Source: Nostoc sp. KVJ20 (GTDB taxonomy: Bacteria > Cyanobacteriota > Cyanobacteriia > Cyanobacteriales > Nostocaceae). Taken from it: a stretch of 63,812 bases of DNA. Positions 27,041 through 36,007 of the stretch are shown here, piece after piece. The stretch covers positions 1 through 63,812 of the forward strand of contig NZ_KV757638.1 of assembly GCF_001712795.1 (NCBI RefSeq), in the 5' to 3' direction. The position numbers and the translations under genes were made by a program. The notes beneath the pieces were generated by a model. The model saw nothing but the letters and a program-made list of their open reading frames with translations. It was not told where the DNA came from and ran no database searches. Within the stretch, counting starts at the first letter, position 1; every line of letters begins with the position of its first letter.

Positions 27041-29446
27041 ATGAAAATAAGTAATATGGAAAATAGCAGTTCTGTGATGATTGCGATCGCTTGGTGTTTA
27101 GCTTGGGGAGATAAGCGAAAACCTAAGTTTGATTTGGCAATATTACAGAAAATGCGACAGGCTTTGAAGGATGGGGAAGATGTGCCAGAGGAAGTGCGAC
27201 TCATTGTCGAACAAGTGCAGCAATTGCAAGGCATTGATAAAGATTACTTTCCAAAAACGCTAGATGAATTAAAGACTAATTATCCTGCTTTATGGAATCA
27301 GACTAACCGTATTGGCTTAGTTTATGGTGGTGCAACTAAGATTAAACAATATGTATTTGAGTCATCTAAAATTCAATATATTCGTGGTGCTTCTGCCTTA
27401 TTAGATCGTATAAACCTGATTGATTTACCTGCATTCTTTAATAAAAATCCTAAGTCAAACCAGTATGCAATTCAGTGGAATGAAGTCAGAAAATGGCTGG
27501 ATGACACTATTATCAGTGATTACAAATTCTCCGAAGCACTAATTCCAGAATTTATTATTTATTCAACAGGCGGTCATATTTTGGCATTTTGTCCAGTTGC
27601 ATTTGTTGATGATTTAGCGAATGCAATTGAAAAACGCTATACCGAAGAAACTCTAACAGCTAACTCCTGCGCGGTGGGAGATACATTTAGACTGCTAGAA
27701 ATTCGCTTTGGCTTGCTACAAGAGCCAATTGAAAATACCCTTTGGCTAGATTGGTATCGTCAGAAATATAAAGAGCCGCTAGTTCAAGCTTACTTTGGTG
27801 ATCTGGAGAAGAATCTAGAGAATTCTCAAACAGAAAGATGTAATAATTTAGCTGTGTCTGTTGAGGATGCTTTTGCAGACCGCAAGAGTTTTAATGAACT
27901 CACAACAAAATTAACAATTCTATTTAACCAACGTCGCAGTGGTCATGACTTTTCTAGTCGTCCTAGTCGTCGTAATCCTCCCATGTTTGAAACGCATCCT
28001 TACTTAATGCGTGATGAGGGAGAACGTAGGTCTGCGGTGATGATTGTCCAACCGCCAGACCTCCCTAGAGAATCGCATTTTTCTGAAGCTTCGGCTCGAA
28101 AACATTTAGTTGGTTACAGAGCAAAAAAAGGAAAGCCAGCACAGCCTAAATGGTACGACGACTCTCAATTGACGTGGAAAAGTATCAGAGTTGAAGGCTG
28201 GTTGGATAAATTCAAGTCATTTCTTCAAAAAAATCCTAGTCTAGAACAGAAATATTATGCAGGTTTTGAACCTGATGAAATTGAAATTTCCCAAACTCTA
28301 AGCCATATTGCTAATGCTAGTAAAGGTTTTGTTGCTTATATCTATGCCGATGGCAACAACATGGGCGGTTATATCCAGAAAATCCGGACTCCACAAGAGT
28401 ATCAGGAATTTAGTAGAGATGTAGGATTAGCCACGGAGTATGCGGTTTATCAAGCATTAGCAGAGAATCTGCATCCTCATAAATTGCAAAATTTTAATGA
28501 TGAGGAATCAACACTAGGAAACGGCGCTTTAGTGCATCCTTTTGAAATAATTACCATTGGTGGTGATGATATTATCTTGATTGTACCAGCTAACAAAGCA
28601 TTGGCGATCGCTAAAAATATTGGAGAGAGATTTGAAGAAATTCTCCTCAAACAAGTGCCATTGGGAGAAAGCGCAGAAAGTGAAAAAATAATTGGTGATT
28701 ATAAAATCAAGCAAGACAATAAGCCAGTTGACTTGAAAAAATGCCATCGTTACAAACCTACAGAAGCTTCACCTTCTCAATGTCAACTCAGCACCTCAAT
28801 TGGTATTTTAATTACAGCATATAATACCCCCATATACTACGCCAAAGACCTGACAGAAAAGTTGCTTAAATCAGCTAAAGACCGTGCCAAAAAATTAAAG
28901 AAAGCTGGATATTGTAGTGGGACAGTAGACTTTTTAACTATGAAATCTGTCACCATGATTTCGTCTGACATTAAGGAATTTCGTAGACAGGCATTGATAA
29001 AAAATTTAAGACCTAAGTTAAAGCTTTATGCGGCTCCCTACACCTTACATGAATTAGGAGGTTTAATCAGGGTAATAGAAGCTTTGAAAAACGCCAAATT
29101 TCCCAAGTCGCAACTTTACCAAATTCGGAGTTTATTAGAACGAGGTAAACAAACTGCTATTCTCAACTATCGTTATTTTCGAGTCCGACTAAAGCAAGAC
29201 AAACAAAATTTGGATTTACAAGAACAGTTTGAAGAAGCTTGGTGTCAGCCTAAAGATTCAAAGAATAAAGGTAATTTAGCGCCGTGGATGTATGATGATG
29301 GGACACTTGAATATGACAAATCAGACTATCCACTTTTTGAGACTATTTGGCGAGATGTTGTAGACCTGTATGATTTCATTGCTTCACCAGATGATGATCA
29401 TGATGCAATTGAGGCGCAAAAGGCAACTACTGAGACTGAATTATGA
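27041..29446 (+). CDS. cas10: Type III-D CRISPR Cas10, HD-less
   Basis: Large subunit of a type III effector complex, 801 aa. It begins almost directly with linker sequence and lacks the N-terminal HD nuclease domain, as is usual for subtype III-D. The first palm domain shows YADGNNMGGYIQ (D437), and the second carries the cyclase motif GGDD (507-510), so synthesis of cyclic oligoadenylate on target RNA is likely. The RGASALLDRIN segment near residue 115 is typical for Cas10. The ATG at 27041 is chosen for GGGAG nine bases upstream; an in-frame TTG at 27023 is the alternative. Its stop overlaps the next ATG (ATGA), the first of several coupled junctions in the operon. Confidence 0.93.
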   Translation: MKISNMENSSSVMIAIAWCLAWGDKRKPKFDLAILQKMRQALKDGEDVPEEVRLIVEQVQQLQGIDKDYFPKTLDELKTNYPALWNQTNRIGLVYGGATKIKQYVFESSKIQYIRGASALLDRINLIDLPAFFNKNPKSNQYAIQWNEVRKWLDDTIISDYKFSEALIPEFIIYSTGGHILAFCPVAFVDDLANAIEKRYTEETLTANSCAVGDTFRLLEIRFGLLQEPIENTLWLDWYRQKYKEPLVQAYFGDLEKNLENSQTERCNNLAVSVEDAFADRKSFNELTTKLTILFNQRRSGHDFSSRPSRRNPPMFETHPYLMRDEGERRSAVMIVQPPDLPRESHFSEASARKHLVGYRAKKGKPAQPKWYDDSQLTWKSIRVEGWLDKFKSFLQKNPSLEQKYYAGFEPDEIEISQTLSHIANASKGFVAYIYADGNNMGGYIQKIRTPQEYQEFSRDVGLATEYAVYQALAENLHPHKLQNFNDEESTLGNGALVHPFEIITIGGDDIILIVPANKALAIAKNIGERFEEILLKQVPLGESAESEKIIGDYKIKQDNKPVDLKKCHRYKPTEASPSQCQLSTSIGILITAYNTPIYYAKDLTEKLLKSAKDRAKKLKKAGYCSGTVDFLTMKSVTMISSDIKEFRRQALIKNLRPKLKLYAAPYTLHELGGLIRVIEALKNAKFPKSQLYQIRSLLERGKQTAILNYRYFRVRLKQDKQNLDLQEQFEEAWCQPKDSKNKGNLAPWMYDDGTLEYDKSDYPLFETIWRDVVDLYDFIASPDDDHDAIEAQKATTETEL

Positions 29447-30153
29447 TCTATCTTCAACAATTATCAAATCCCATCACTTCATATCAAATTACAGCTGTAA
29501 TTGACACTGCTTTGTGCGTTGGTGCAGGTGGTTCTTCTGGTTCACTTGCAGATAAACCAATTGTCCGTAACTCCGAAGGAAACTTGCTCATTCCCGCTTC
29601 TCAACTAAAAGGTCGTCTGCGCCACGAATGCGAAAAAATTGCTAGAGGCTTGCATTGGGCGGTCTGTAATTCTCCCAATCCGCAAACTATGTGTCCCCAA
29701 AGAGCAGGTTTAACAGAAAACTTTCAGAGGAGACAATATCAAGTATCGGGTCATGAAAATCAGCATCATTGCCTGATTTGTCAAATATTTGGAAATCCAG
29801 TGTTACCATCCCGTGTAATATTTGATGACCTAATCTGCACAGAAGACCCAGATAACTTACCAGAAGTACTGCGTCCGGGTGTGACAATTAATCGCCGCCG
29901 CCACATCGCTGAAGAACAAAAACTCTACTTTCTAGAAACCTCACCAGCAAATGCCCAAATCAAACTTACAGGACATATTCACCTATCTGGTGCGCCCATC
30001 TATGCAGGGGCATTAATTTTAGCTGGACTGCGACATATTCATGCTTTAGGTGGTAGTAAATCAGCCGGTTTGGGCTGGCTGCATTGGGAATTACCCAAGT
30101 TACCGTTAGAACAAGGGGCGTGGGATTTTTTGGCAAAAGGGGGTGAGCAATGA
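29443..30153 (+). CDS. Cas7/Csm3-like RAMP with cysteine motif
   Basis: 236-aa RAMP protein, a backbone-type subunit of the III-D complex. The loop SLADKPIVRN contains D38 at the place of the RNA-cleaving Asp (D33 in Streptococcus Csm3), followed by LIPASQLKGRLR, the RAMP helix motif. Two cysteine pairs (around CNSPNPQTMC and HHCLICQIFG) suggest a bound zinc. A C-terminal glycine-rich ALGGSKSAGLGWL closes the fold. The gene overlaps cas10 by four bases and is itself overlapped by csx10, so all three are translationally coupled. Confidence 0.88.
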   Translation: MIYLQQLSNPITSYQITAVIDTALCVGAGGSSGSLADKPIVRNSEGNLLIPASQLKGRLRHECEKIARGLHWAVCNSPNPQTMCPQRAGLTENFQRRQYQVSGHENQHHCLICQIFGNPVLPSRVIFDDLICTEDPDNLPEVLRPGVTINRRRHIAEEQKLYFLETSPANAQIKLTGHIHLSGAPIYAGALILAGLRHIHALGGSKSAGLGWLHWELPKLPLEQGAWDFLAKGGEQ

Positions 30154-31373
30154 AACGGATTAATTTGGAAATTAAAGCGTTGTCTCCTTTAGCAATTGGG
30201 CGACAGAAACCGGGTGGTTCTGTGAGTGAAGCCGAAAGCTATATTCCCGGTTCTGTAATTCGGGGTGCGATCGCAGCTGTAATCTTAAAATGGGCTAATA
30301 CATCTATTAGTGATGGTGACAATTTTCACGAGCTATTTTTAGGTGAAAATCCGGCAATCTTTCAAAATGCTTATTCTGCAAATATTAAAGTTCAGTCAGA
30401 AGTCAGAGTTTTACCCGCTACAGCCTTAAGTTCCAAAAACAAGCCAGGTTTTAAATCTAGACCCGATGACCCTCAGCACAACGGTGTTTTTGATACCTTA
30501 ATTGACCATTTCTGTGCTGAAGGCTTTGGACATCTTTACGATCCAAATTGTCCTGCTGACGGAGGTAGAGTGGATGTTTTCACTGGCTTTTACCAAATTC
30601 AGGGCAAATATTACAGCAATTCTGTAAGTACCCGCTTGTTAACGCGAGTTGGTATCAATCGACGCAGAGCAACTTCAGAAGAACGAGTTCTTTACAGCCT
30701 TGAAGTCTTAAATGAATCCCAAGATCACAAAGAAAAACCCGTCATATATACAGGGGGAATCTTTGTAGCAGATGATTTGGCAGAATCTCTACAAGCTTTT
30801 ATTGCTAATCATCAAGAAGACTTACGTTTAGGTGGTGCAACTTCACGCGGATTAGGAAGAGTCAAGATTACAGCAAAGCTACCTGTAGAAATTAAACCAA
30901 GAGTCAGCAATCAAATAAAACAGTTCAATGATAAATTACATCAACGCTGGCATGAATGGAAGAGTATCTTTGGTAATCCCATAAAAGATTTGCCAAAAAA
31001 TCGGGTATATTTCACCCTTGATTTACAAGCCGATACTATTCTTTCTGAAAACTGGCGACGCACTACTGTAATTTCACCACAAATGCTTCAAGAATTAACA
31101 GGCGTTACTGATTCTTCCCTAGAAATTCACGCTGCTTATAACAGCTATGATTATCGTTCTGGCTGGAATTCTGCTTGGGGACTTATGAAAGATGTGGAGT
31201 TAGTTACCAATAAAGGGTCTGTATATTTATTCAGTACCTCTGGCGAAGATTTATGGATAAAAGCTTTGGAAGATTTAGAAGTAAAAGGAATAGGCGATCG
31301 CACTTGTGAAGGCTTTGGACAAGTGGAGGTTTGTAATGAGTTTCATAATGTATTTAGGGAGAATGCTAAATGA
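30150..31373 (+). CDS. csx10: Csx10, RAMP of subtype III-D
   Basis: 407-aa RAMP superfamily protein with the size and layout of Csx10, the Cas5-like signature protein of subtype III-D. Visible motifs: an N-terminal SPLAIGRQKPGGSVSEAESYIPGS loop, IRGAI as the RAMP helix, GINRRRATSEERVLYSLE in the centre, and LRLGGATSRGLGRV as the glycine-rich motif; a second RAMP-like half ends in GIGDRTCEGFGQVEV. It probably holds the 5' handle of the crRNA (inference from Cas5). It overlaps by four bases with both neighbours. Confidence 0.85.
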   Translation: MKRINLEIKALSPLAIGRQKPGGSVSEAESYIPGSVIRGAIAAVILKWANTSISDGDNFHELFLGENPAIFQNAYSANIKVQSEVRVLPATALSSKNKPGFKSRPDDPQHNGVFDTLIDHFCAEGFGHLYDPNCPADGGRVDVFTGFYQIQGKYYSNSVSTRLLTRVGINRRRATSEERVLYSLEVLNESQDHKEKPVIYTGGIFVADDLAESLQAFIANHQEDLRLGGATSRGLGRVKITAKLPVEIKPRVSNQIKQFNDKLHQRWHEWKSIFGNPIKDLPKNRVYFTLDLQADTILSENWRRTTVISPQMLQELTGVTDSSLEIHAAYNSYDYRSGWNSAWGLMKDVELVTNKGSVYLFSTSGEDLWIKALEDLEVKGIGDRTCEGFGQVEVCNEFHNVFRENAK

Positions 31374-31780
31374 CTGAACAATTAGATCCACAAAAACAAC
31401 TCCAGGTTAAAAAGGGTATTGATCAGGCTGAAGATGATCTAGTTACCTGGATTCAGAATGCTTTAGATCAAACAAAATATGGGGATTTAGAAGAATCTCA
31501 ATTTCGTAACTTAGTGCGTGTATCTGATACTACTGAAAGTGCAGAAGTGATTAAAAACTTTATCCGCTATCAAGTCGGACGAGATAAAAAATGGGGAAGA
31601 GGTAAAGAATCTTTAGCTGAAAAAATAATTGAAGATATTGATGGCAGTATCAAGAAAAATGCTCAAATAATTGCCGAGTGTTGTCAAACAGACTTTAAAC
31701 CGATTTGGTTAGAAATGATTCGCCGCTATTTAGGTTATGGCGCACGTCATTTGAAGTATAAGCGCGATGGTGCAGCATAA
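31370..31780 (+). CDS. Small helical subunit, Cas11/Csm2-like
   Basis: 136-aa protein predicted almost entirely helical and rich in charged residues, with positions such as FRNLVRVSDTTESAEVIKNFIRYQVGR. Size, composition and place between csx10 and csm3 fit the small (Cas11) subunit of a type III complex. Sequence alone would not identify it, because small subunits diverge strongly. Its ATG overlaps the csx10 stop. It ends ahead of a 237-base gap, the only sizeable break in the operon. Confidence 0.7.
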   Translation: MTEQLDPQKQLQVKKGIDQAEDDLVTWIQNALDQTKYGDLEESQFRNLVRVSDTTESAEVIKNFIRYQVGRDKKWGRGKESLAEKIIEDIDGSIKKNAQIIAECCQTDFKPIWLEMIRRYLGYGARHLKYKRDGAA

Positions 31781-31893
31781 TTGCAATACCTTGCTTATAT
31801 GGCAGAAAAATTATTTTTTTAACTTTCAGGTATAAAACCATGAAAACAGGCTTATTGGTACAGTCAGTCCTAGTCTATTTAATAATCTGAAGT

Positions 31894-32010
31894 ATGCAGA
31901 AGATTCAATTAAGTAATTATTTGAGTATAAGAACTGAATCAGGGCAAAATAAAGCAGAAACAAATACTATAGCCTTGTATCTACACAAAGAACTTGCAGA
32001 AAATAATTAA
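31894..32010 (+). CDS. Possible 38-aa small ORF inside the CRISPR operon
   Basis: An ATG at 31894 opens a 38-codon frame (begins MQKIQLSNYLSIRTE, ends YLHKELAENN) that stops seven bases before the csm3 start. It could be a leader peptide, a remnant of a decayed gene, or chance. No ribosome site is obvious. The tail has ordinary coding composition, which is the only support. Confidence 0.25.
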   Translation: MQKIQLSNYLSIRTESGQNKAETNTIALYLHKELAENN

Positions 32011-32017
32011 TTAAACT

Positions 32018-32893
32018 ATGTTTGACATTTTCAAAAATCGCCTAGAAATCACAGGTAAACTCACCACAATTACAGCATTACGCATCAGTGCAGGACGCTC
32101 CAGTGAACCAATAGGATCTGATTTACCTGTTATTAAAGATGCCTTGGGTAATCCCTTAATACCGGGTTCGAGCTTTAAAGGAGCATTGCGATCGCGCCTA
32201 GAAAGTTTCCTCAGAGGTATTGTCGGAAATAATCGCAAACTGGTTGCAAATCCAGCAATCGAAAATGAATGGTCAATCACATCCCAGGAAATGAAGCAGT
32301 TAAAAGAAAATTATGATAATGACGAAGCTTTGACAAGAGAAGTTATCAACCAGACTGATCTAGCTTCTCGTCTCTTTGGTTCACCCTGGATTGCTAGCAA
32401 ATTCCAAATACGGGATTTAACAGTGATATCTGATACTTGGTTTGGACAATACCAAGAAAGAGACGGTGTAGCCATCGACCGAGATACCGAAACAGCCGCA
32501 GATGGTAAACTTTACGATTTTCAAGTAGTTCCTGCTAGTACACAGTTTGAATTTCGGGCTGTGGTAGAAAATGCCGAAGAATGGGAATTGGGACTGTTAA
32601 TGATTGGGTTACACCAGTTTGAGACAGAACAAATACCTCTAGGTGGGGGGCGATCGCGTGGCTTGGGTGTCGTTAAACTAGAAATTGACAAAATGCGCTG
32701 GTTTGATGTCAATAACGATCCAGAAAAATTACTGGCATACTTACAAGAATTAGTCAGCAGTAATACAATCGATGACATATCGAGTTATGAAGACGGTAAG
32801 CAATCCAAAGAGACTTGGACTCATGCTCTCATCAATCATTTAAGAGACAATATGAATAAGAGTTCTACGGTTGAAGCAACACAAAATTCTTGA
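32018..32893 (+). CDS. csm3: Csm3-like Cas7 RAMP with catalytic Asp
   Basis: 291-aa backbone RAMP, the closest of the four to Csm3. The segment IGSDLPVIKDALGNPLIPGS carries D35 in the exact setting of the target-RNA-cleaving Asp of Csm3 (IDSPVIKD), followed by SSFKGALRSRLE. Later RLFGSPWIAS, DGVAIDRDTETAADG and the glycine-rich LGGGRSRGLGVV are all standard. It should cut bound target RNA at regular spacing. Its stop lies ten bases before the nuclease-like gene that follows. Confidence 0.9.
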   Translation: MFDIFKNRLEITGKLTTITALRISAGRSSEPIGSDLPVIKDALGNPLIPGSSFKGALRSRLESFLRGIVGNNRKLVANPAIENEWSITSQEMKQLKENYDNDEALTREVINQTDLASRLFGSPWIASKFQIRDLTVISDTWFGQYQERDGVAIDRDTETAADGKLYDFQVVPASTQFEFRAVVENAEEWELGLLMIGLHQFETEQIPLGGGRSRGLGVVKLEIDKMRWFDVNNDPEKLLAYLQELVSSNTIDDISSYEDGKQSKETWTHALINHLRDNMNKSSTVEATQNS

Positions 32894-32903
32894 AGAGGTC
32901 AAC

Positions 32904-33524
32904 ATGGCTTTCAGTAGTTTCAAAACCATTGGTGAAGTTGTCAAAGCATTTCAAGTCACCTATACAGAATCAAATTTCATTAGTGAAGTTCAGTTCAATA
33001 TTCCTGATTACTTCCGCGAGGATTTAGAATTGATGATGCGGGATGCTGTCGTTGATAACTCGGAGTTTGCTATTTGTGAAAATCTGATTTATCCCGTACT
33101 CAAAGAAATTTGGAAAACCTACCGTCATTATTTTCTTTTATGGAGTCATCAATCCTTAAATTATGATGAAAATTTATCTGGTTTTCCTGAATATATTTTA
33201 GCTAAACGTTCACCATTGGGTAAAGTTGTCTTTGACAAGCCATACTTTATCTTAATTGAAGCAAAACAAGACAACTTTGAAGCAGGTTGGGCGCAATGTT
33301 TAGCAGAAATGATTGCTGCTCAAAGACTAAATGGAGAATATCAAATAGTCATTTTTGGTCTTGTTTCTAATGGTGCAACATGGCAATTTGGCAAATTAGA
33401 AGGAGAAATATTTACTAGAAATGTCACTCCTTGCACCATTTACGAACTAGATAAGCTATTTGCTGCTGTTAATTTTATCTTCCAACAGTGTGAAGCACAG
33501 CTAAATACTTTAGTAGCAGCTTAA
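32904..33524 (+). CDS. PD-(D/E)XK nuclease-like protein inside the III-D operon
   Basis: 206-aa protein without RAMP or CARF features. It shows the restriction-endonuclease-like signature: P95-E96 (GFPEYILA), then E119-A-K121 (FILIEAKQDN) and a helix AGWAQCLAEMIAAQ that supplies the usual Gln; E60 in the helix ICENLIYPVLKEIW could be a further ligand. Many stand-alone cyanobacterial proteins of this build exist. Here it sits between two Cas7 genes, ten bases after csm3 (AGAGG before the ATG at 32904) and 29 before the next, so it is co-transcribed. Because this Cas10 lacks an HD domain, the protein could provide DNA cleavage (inference). Confidence 0.7.
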   Translation: MAFSSFKTIGEVVKAFQVTYTESNFISEVQFNIPDYFREDLELMMRDAVVDNSEFAICENLIYPVLKEIWKTYRHYFLLWSHQSLNYDENLSGFPEYILAKRSPLGKVVFDKPYFILIEAKQDNFEAGWAQCLAEMIAAQRLNGEYQIVIFGLVSNGATWQFGKLEGEIFTRNVTPCTIYELDKLFAAVNFIFQQCEAQLNTLVAA

Positions 33525-33553
33525 TCTGTATATTTGCCCCAATAAATCCAGTC

Positions 33554-34498
33554 ATGCACAAAAAATTTGTTAATCACTGCACCATTAATTTAAGTATTAT
33601 TCCCGATGGGCCAATTCTTATCAAATCAGGTAAAGAAGGAGCCGATCCAACTAAGCCTGATATGGAATTTGTAGAAACCTATCATGCTGGTGGACGTTCT
33701 ATATATTTACCTGGAAGCAGTTTAAAAGGTGCAATTCGCGCTCATGCAGAAAGGATTGTGAGAACGGTGGGTAAAGAAAGACGCAATCCAAATAATTCAG
33801 ATATACTTTGGGCTAATGATCCGTTGAGTGATAAGTACGATTATCTCCAGAAAAAATCAGCATCAGATATTTACAAACTTTCTAGTTTTACAGACCAAAT
33901 GTTTGGTAATACTTCCATTGCTAGCCGAGTCAGAATTGAAGATGCTTATCCTGATAAATCTCAGCCTCTCAAAATTGAAGAACGTAATGGTGTAGCAATT
34001 GATAGAGTATTTGGTTCTGTAGCTGTTGGGCCTTTCAATTATCAAGTTTGTACTGCTGGGGAATTCCACACAAAAATTCATTTGAAAAATTTCACTTTGG
34101 CACAATTAGGTTTAATTGGTTTAGTGTTGCGAGACTTGAATGATGGCTGGTTTGGTTTAGGTTTTGCCAAATCTCGCGGATTAGGTACTGTGCAGGTGAA
34201 ATTAAATCAAGCCGTGGTGCAATATCCAGGTTGTGAATTGAAAGATAAACAAATTAACGCCTTTGGTAGTCAAAAGCAATGGCCTCATACTTTTCTTTTA
34301 GGTGCTGGAGAATTTTTAGAATCTGAAGAAGCAAAATTATATAGTTTCCCTAAACCAGATAGCCAAGATACACCTGTTGCTGCACAAGAAATGGATTTGG
34401 GTTTTGGTGTGCAACTCACTTGGCGAGAAGGTACTGTTAATGATTTATTTGAGCGAGGCGTTAGGTCTTGGAGTAGTCTACTTGTGGGGTCAAGATGA
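33554..34498 (+). CDS. Cas7-like RAMP
   Basis: 314-aa RAMP subunit. N-terminal loop with PDMEFVETY (D36 near the place of the catalytic Asp), then IYLPGSSLKGAIRAHAE as RAMP helix, QMFGNTSIASRVRIED, GVAIDRVFGSVAVG and the glycine-rich FAKSRGLGTV. All RAMP hallmarks are in order. Whether D36 is positioned to cut RNA is uncertain, because the residues after it differ from the Csm3 pattern. Its last bases overlap the start of the Csx19-like gene (ATGA). Confidence 0.87.
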   Translation: MHKKFVNHCTINLSIIPDGPILIKSGKEGADPTKPDMEFVETYHAGGRSIYLPGSSLKGAIRAHAERIVRTVGKERRNPNNSDILWANDPLSDKYDYLQKKSASDIYKLSSFTDQMFGNTSIASRVRIEDAYPDKSQPLKIEERNGVAIDRVFGSVAVGPFNYQVCTAGEFHTKIHLKNFTLAQLGLIGLVLRDLNDGWFGLGFAKSRGLGTVQVKLNQAVVQYPGCELKDKQINAFGSQKQWPHTFLLGAGEFLESEEAKLYSFPKPDSQDTPVAAQEMDLGFGVQLTWREGTVNDLFERGVRSWSSLLVGSR

Positions 34499-34938
34499 AT
34501 CCTTTTGTTGGTGTTAGCAAAGAATCTTTATCACTACCTAAATTGCTAAAGTTAATCGCAAAATTGGCAACTCAACCTAGCTATTACTTCTTACGCTGGA
34601 CTCATAAAGTTAGTAAAGATTGGGAAATAGCACCCATAGAAACTGACTTTCCCATGATTGAGGGCCAGATGTTTAATCAAAATTTTGAACTGAGATGGAA
34701 GCTAAAATGCAAGGATAGTTATGAAGTTCTACTTTTGAGTGTAGCTGGTGAATATCCTGATTTTGCAAAAGTAGGTGAAGAGTGGCAGACTCAAGACCGA
34801 GATGCTCATTTATATTCTTCTACTGAAACTCGTTTTCCTAAAGGTTTTCCCTCTAAAAAATTGGATATTGCCCAGCGCTATTTTATCGATAAACAAACGG
34901 CAACGGTACACTTTGTTGCTCTCACAGTTAAAAAATAA
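34495..34938 (+). CDS. csx19: Csx19-like protein (All1473 type) of subtype III-D
   Basis: 147-aa soluble protein lacking RAMP motifs. Its place inside a III-D operon, its size, and the pattern YYFLRWTHKVSKDWEIAP ... FELRWKLKCKDSYEVLLLS suggest the Csx19 family (homologues of Nostoc All1473), an accessory hallmark of subtype III-D whose biochemical role I cannot state. The assignment is by context and general resemblance rather than a diagnostic motif. The gene overlaps the upstream Cas7 gene by four bases and ends two bases before the next. Confidence 0.55.
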   Translation: MNPFVGVSKESLSLPKLLKLIAKLATQPSYYFLRWTHKVSKDWEIAPIETDFPMIEGQMFNQNFELRWKLKCKDSYEVLLLSVAGEYPDFAKVGEEWQTQDRDAHLYSSTETRFPKGFPSKKLDIAQRYFIDKQTATVHFVALTVKK

Positions 34939-34940
34939 AT

Positions 34941-36005
34941 ATGACTAGTAACCGTCCTCAAAGACCTCAGCCACCAAGTAGACCTAATCGTTCTAGTAGT
35001 GGAGGTTCATCGCCTGAACTTGCACCGAAACCTTATGAATTCGTCTCTTTTCCCAAAGAACGCCCTAACTTACAGCGTCCTGTTGGACATCACAAATATT
35101 TTAGCGATCGCTTGCATGGCACTTTATATCTTACCCTAAAAGTGCAGACATCCCTCCACGTCTCCACAGGGGTAGTTTTCATGGGTAGCGACATTGGCAA
35201 CAATCGCATTCCCTTAATCAAAACAATGGTACAGGGTATTGACCAAAAGCTCTCAATACAAGGTAGTTCCCTTAAAGGCTGCATCAGGTCTGTGTATGAG
35301 GCAATTACTAACAGCACTTTAGCAGTAATTACTAATAAATATAGAAGTCAAATCCCTACCGAACGTTTACCTTGTCGCAACAAAGAACAACTTTGCCCAG
35401 CTAGTCGAGTATTTGGTGCATTAGATTGGCAAGGTTTGCTTGATTTCAACGATGCTAAATGTGAAAACATGGGCTTTTCTACAGGATTTATGCCTTCCTT
35501 GTATCGTCCCCGCCCAGATGAAAGTAGTGCATACTTTATTCAAGGTAGAGTTGCAGGACGAAAATTTTACTACAACACAATTAGAGCAATTGATAAAGGG
35601 CAAAATTCTGGTATTCCTGTACAGCAAGCGGGAAGAGAATATATCTTCAAAACTAAATTAAATTTTAAGAATTTGCTACCAGAAGAGTTAGGAACTTTGT
35701 TAATTGTCTTAGGACAAGACTCTAAATGTCCTATCGCTTTAAAAGTAGGTGGCGGTAAACCGATTGGCATGGGAACTATGACAGTCAGTATAGACAAAAT
35801 TGCCCGATCGCAAAGTCTGCAAAAGCGATATTCTGCCTATCAACTGAATGAGTTTGATGAGTTAATGGGGGATGCTTTACAACAGTTTATGCAAACACAA
35901 ATCAAAGCAGCTTACTCGCGCTTGATTCAGCAACCCCAACTAGACGAACTTAAAGCTGTGCTGCGCTATCCAAGCGATCGCGAACCCCCATCTGGAATGT
36001 ATTAA
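34941..36005 (+). CDS. Cas7/Csm5-like RAMP with Pro/Ser-rich N-terminus
   Basis: 354-aa RAMP. The first 30 residues are Pro, Ser and Arg rich and likely disordered. The fold begins near residue 60; LSIQGSSLKGCIRSVYE is the RAMP helix, LPCRNKEQLCPASRVFG carries a Cys pair plus the 'R-x-FG' motif, and KVGGGKPIGMGTM is the glycine-rich part. At the place of the cleaving Asp it reads NNRIPLIK, so Arg replaces Asp and this subunit probably does not cut RNA, as for Csm5-type cap subunits (inference). Two bases separate it from both neighbours. Confidence 0.85.
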   Translation: MTSNRPQRPQPPSRPNRSSSGGSSPELAPKPYEFVSFPKERPNLQRPVGHHKYFSDRLHGTLYLTLKVQTSLHVSTGVVFMGSDIGNNRIPLIKTMVQGIDQKLSIQGSSLKGCIRSVYEAITNSTLAVITNKYRSQIPTERLPCRNKEQLCPASRVFGALDWQGLLDFNDAKCENMGFSTGFMPSLYRPRPDESSAYFIQGRVAGRKFYYNTIRAIDKGQNSGIPVQQAGREYIFKTKLNFKNLLPEELGTLLIVLGQDSKCPIALKVGGGKPIGMGTMTVSIDKIARSQSLQKRYSAYQLNEFDELMGDALQQFMQTQIKAAYSRLIQQPQLDELKAVLRYPSDREPPSGMY

Positions 36006-36007
36006 TT

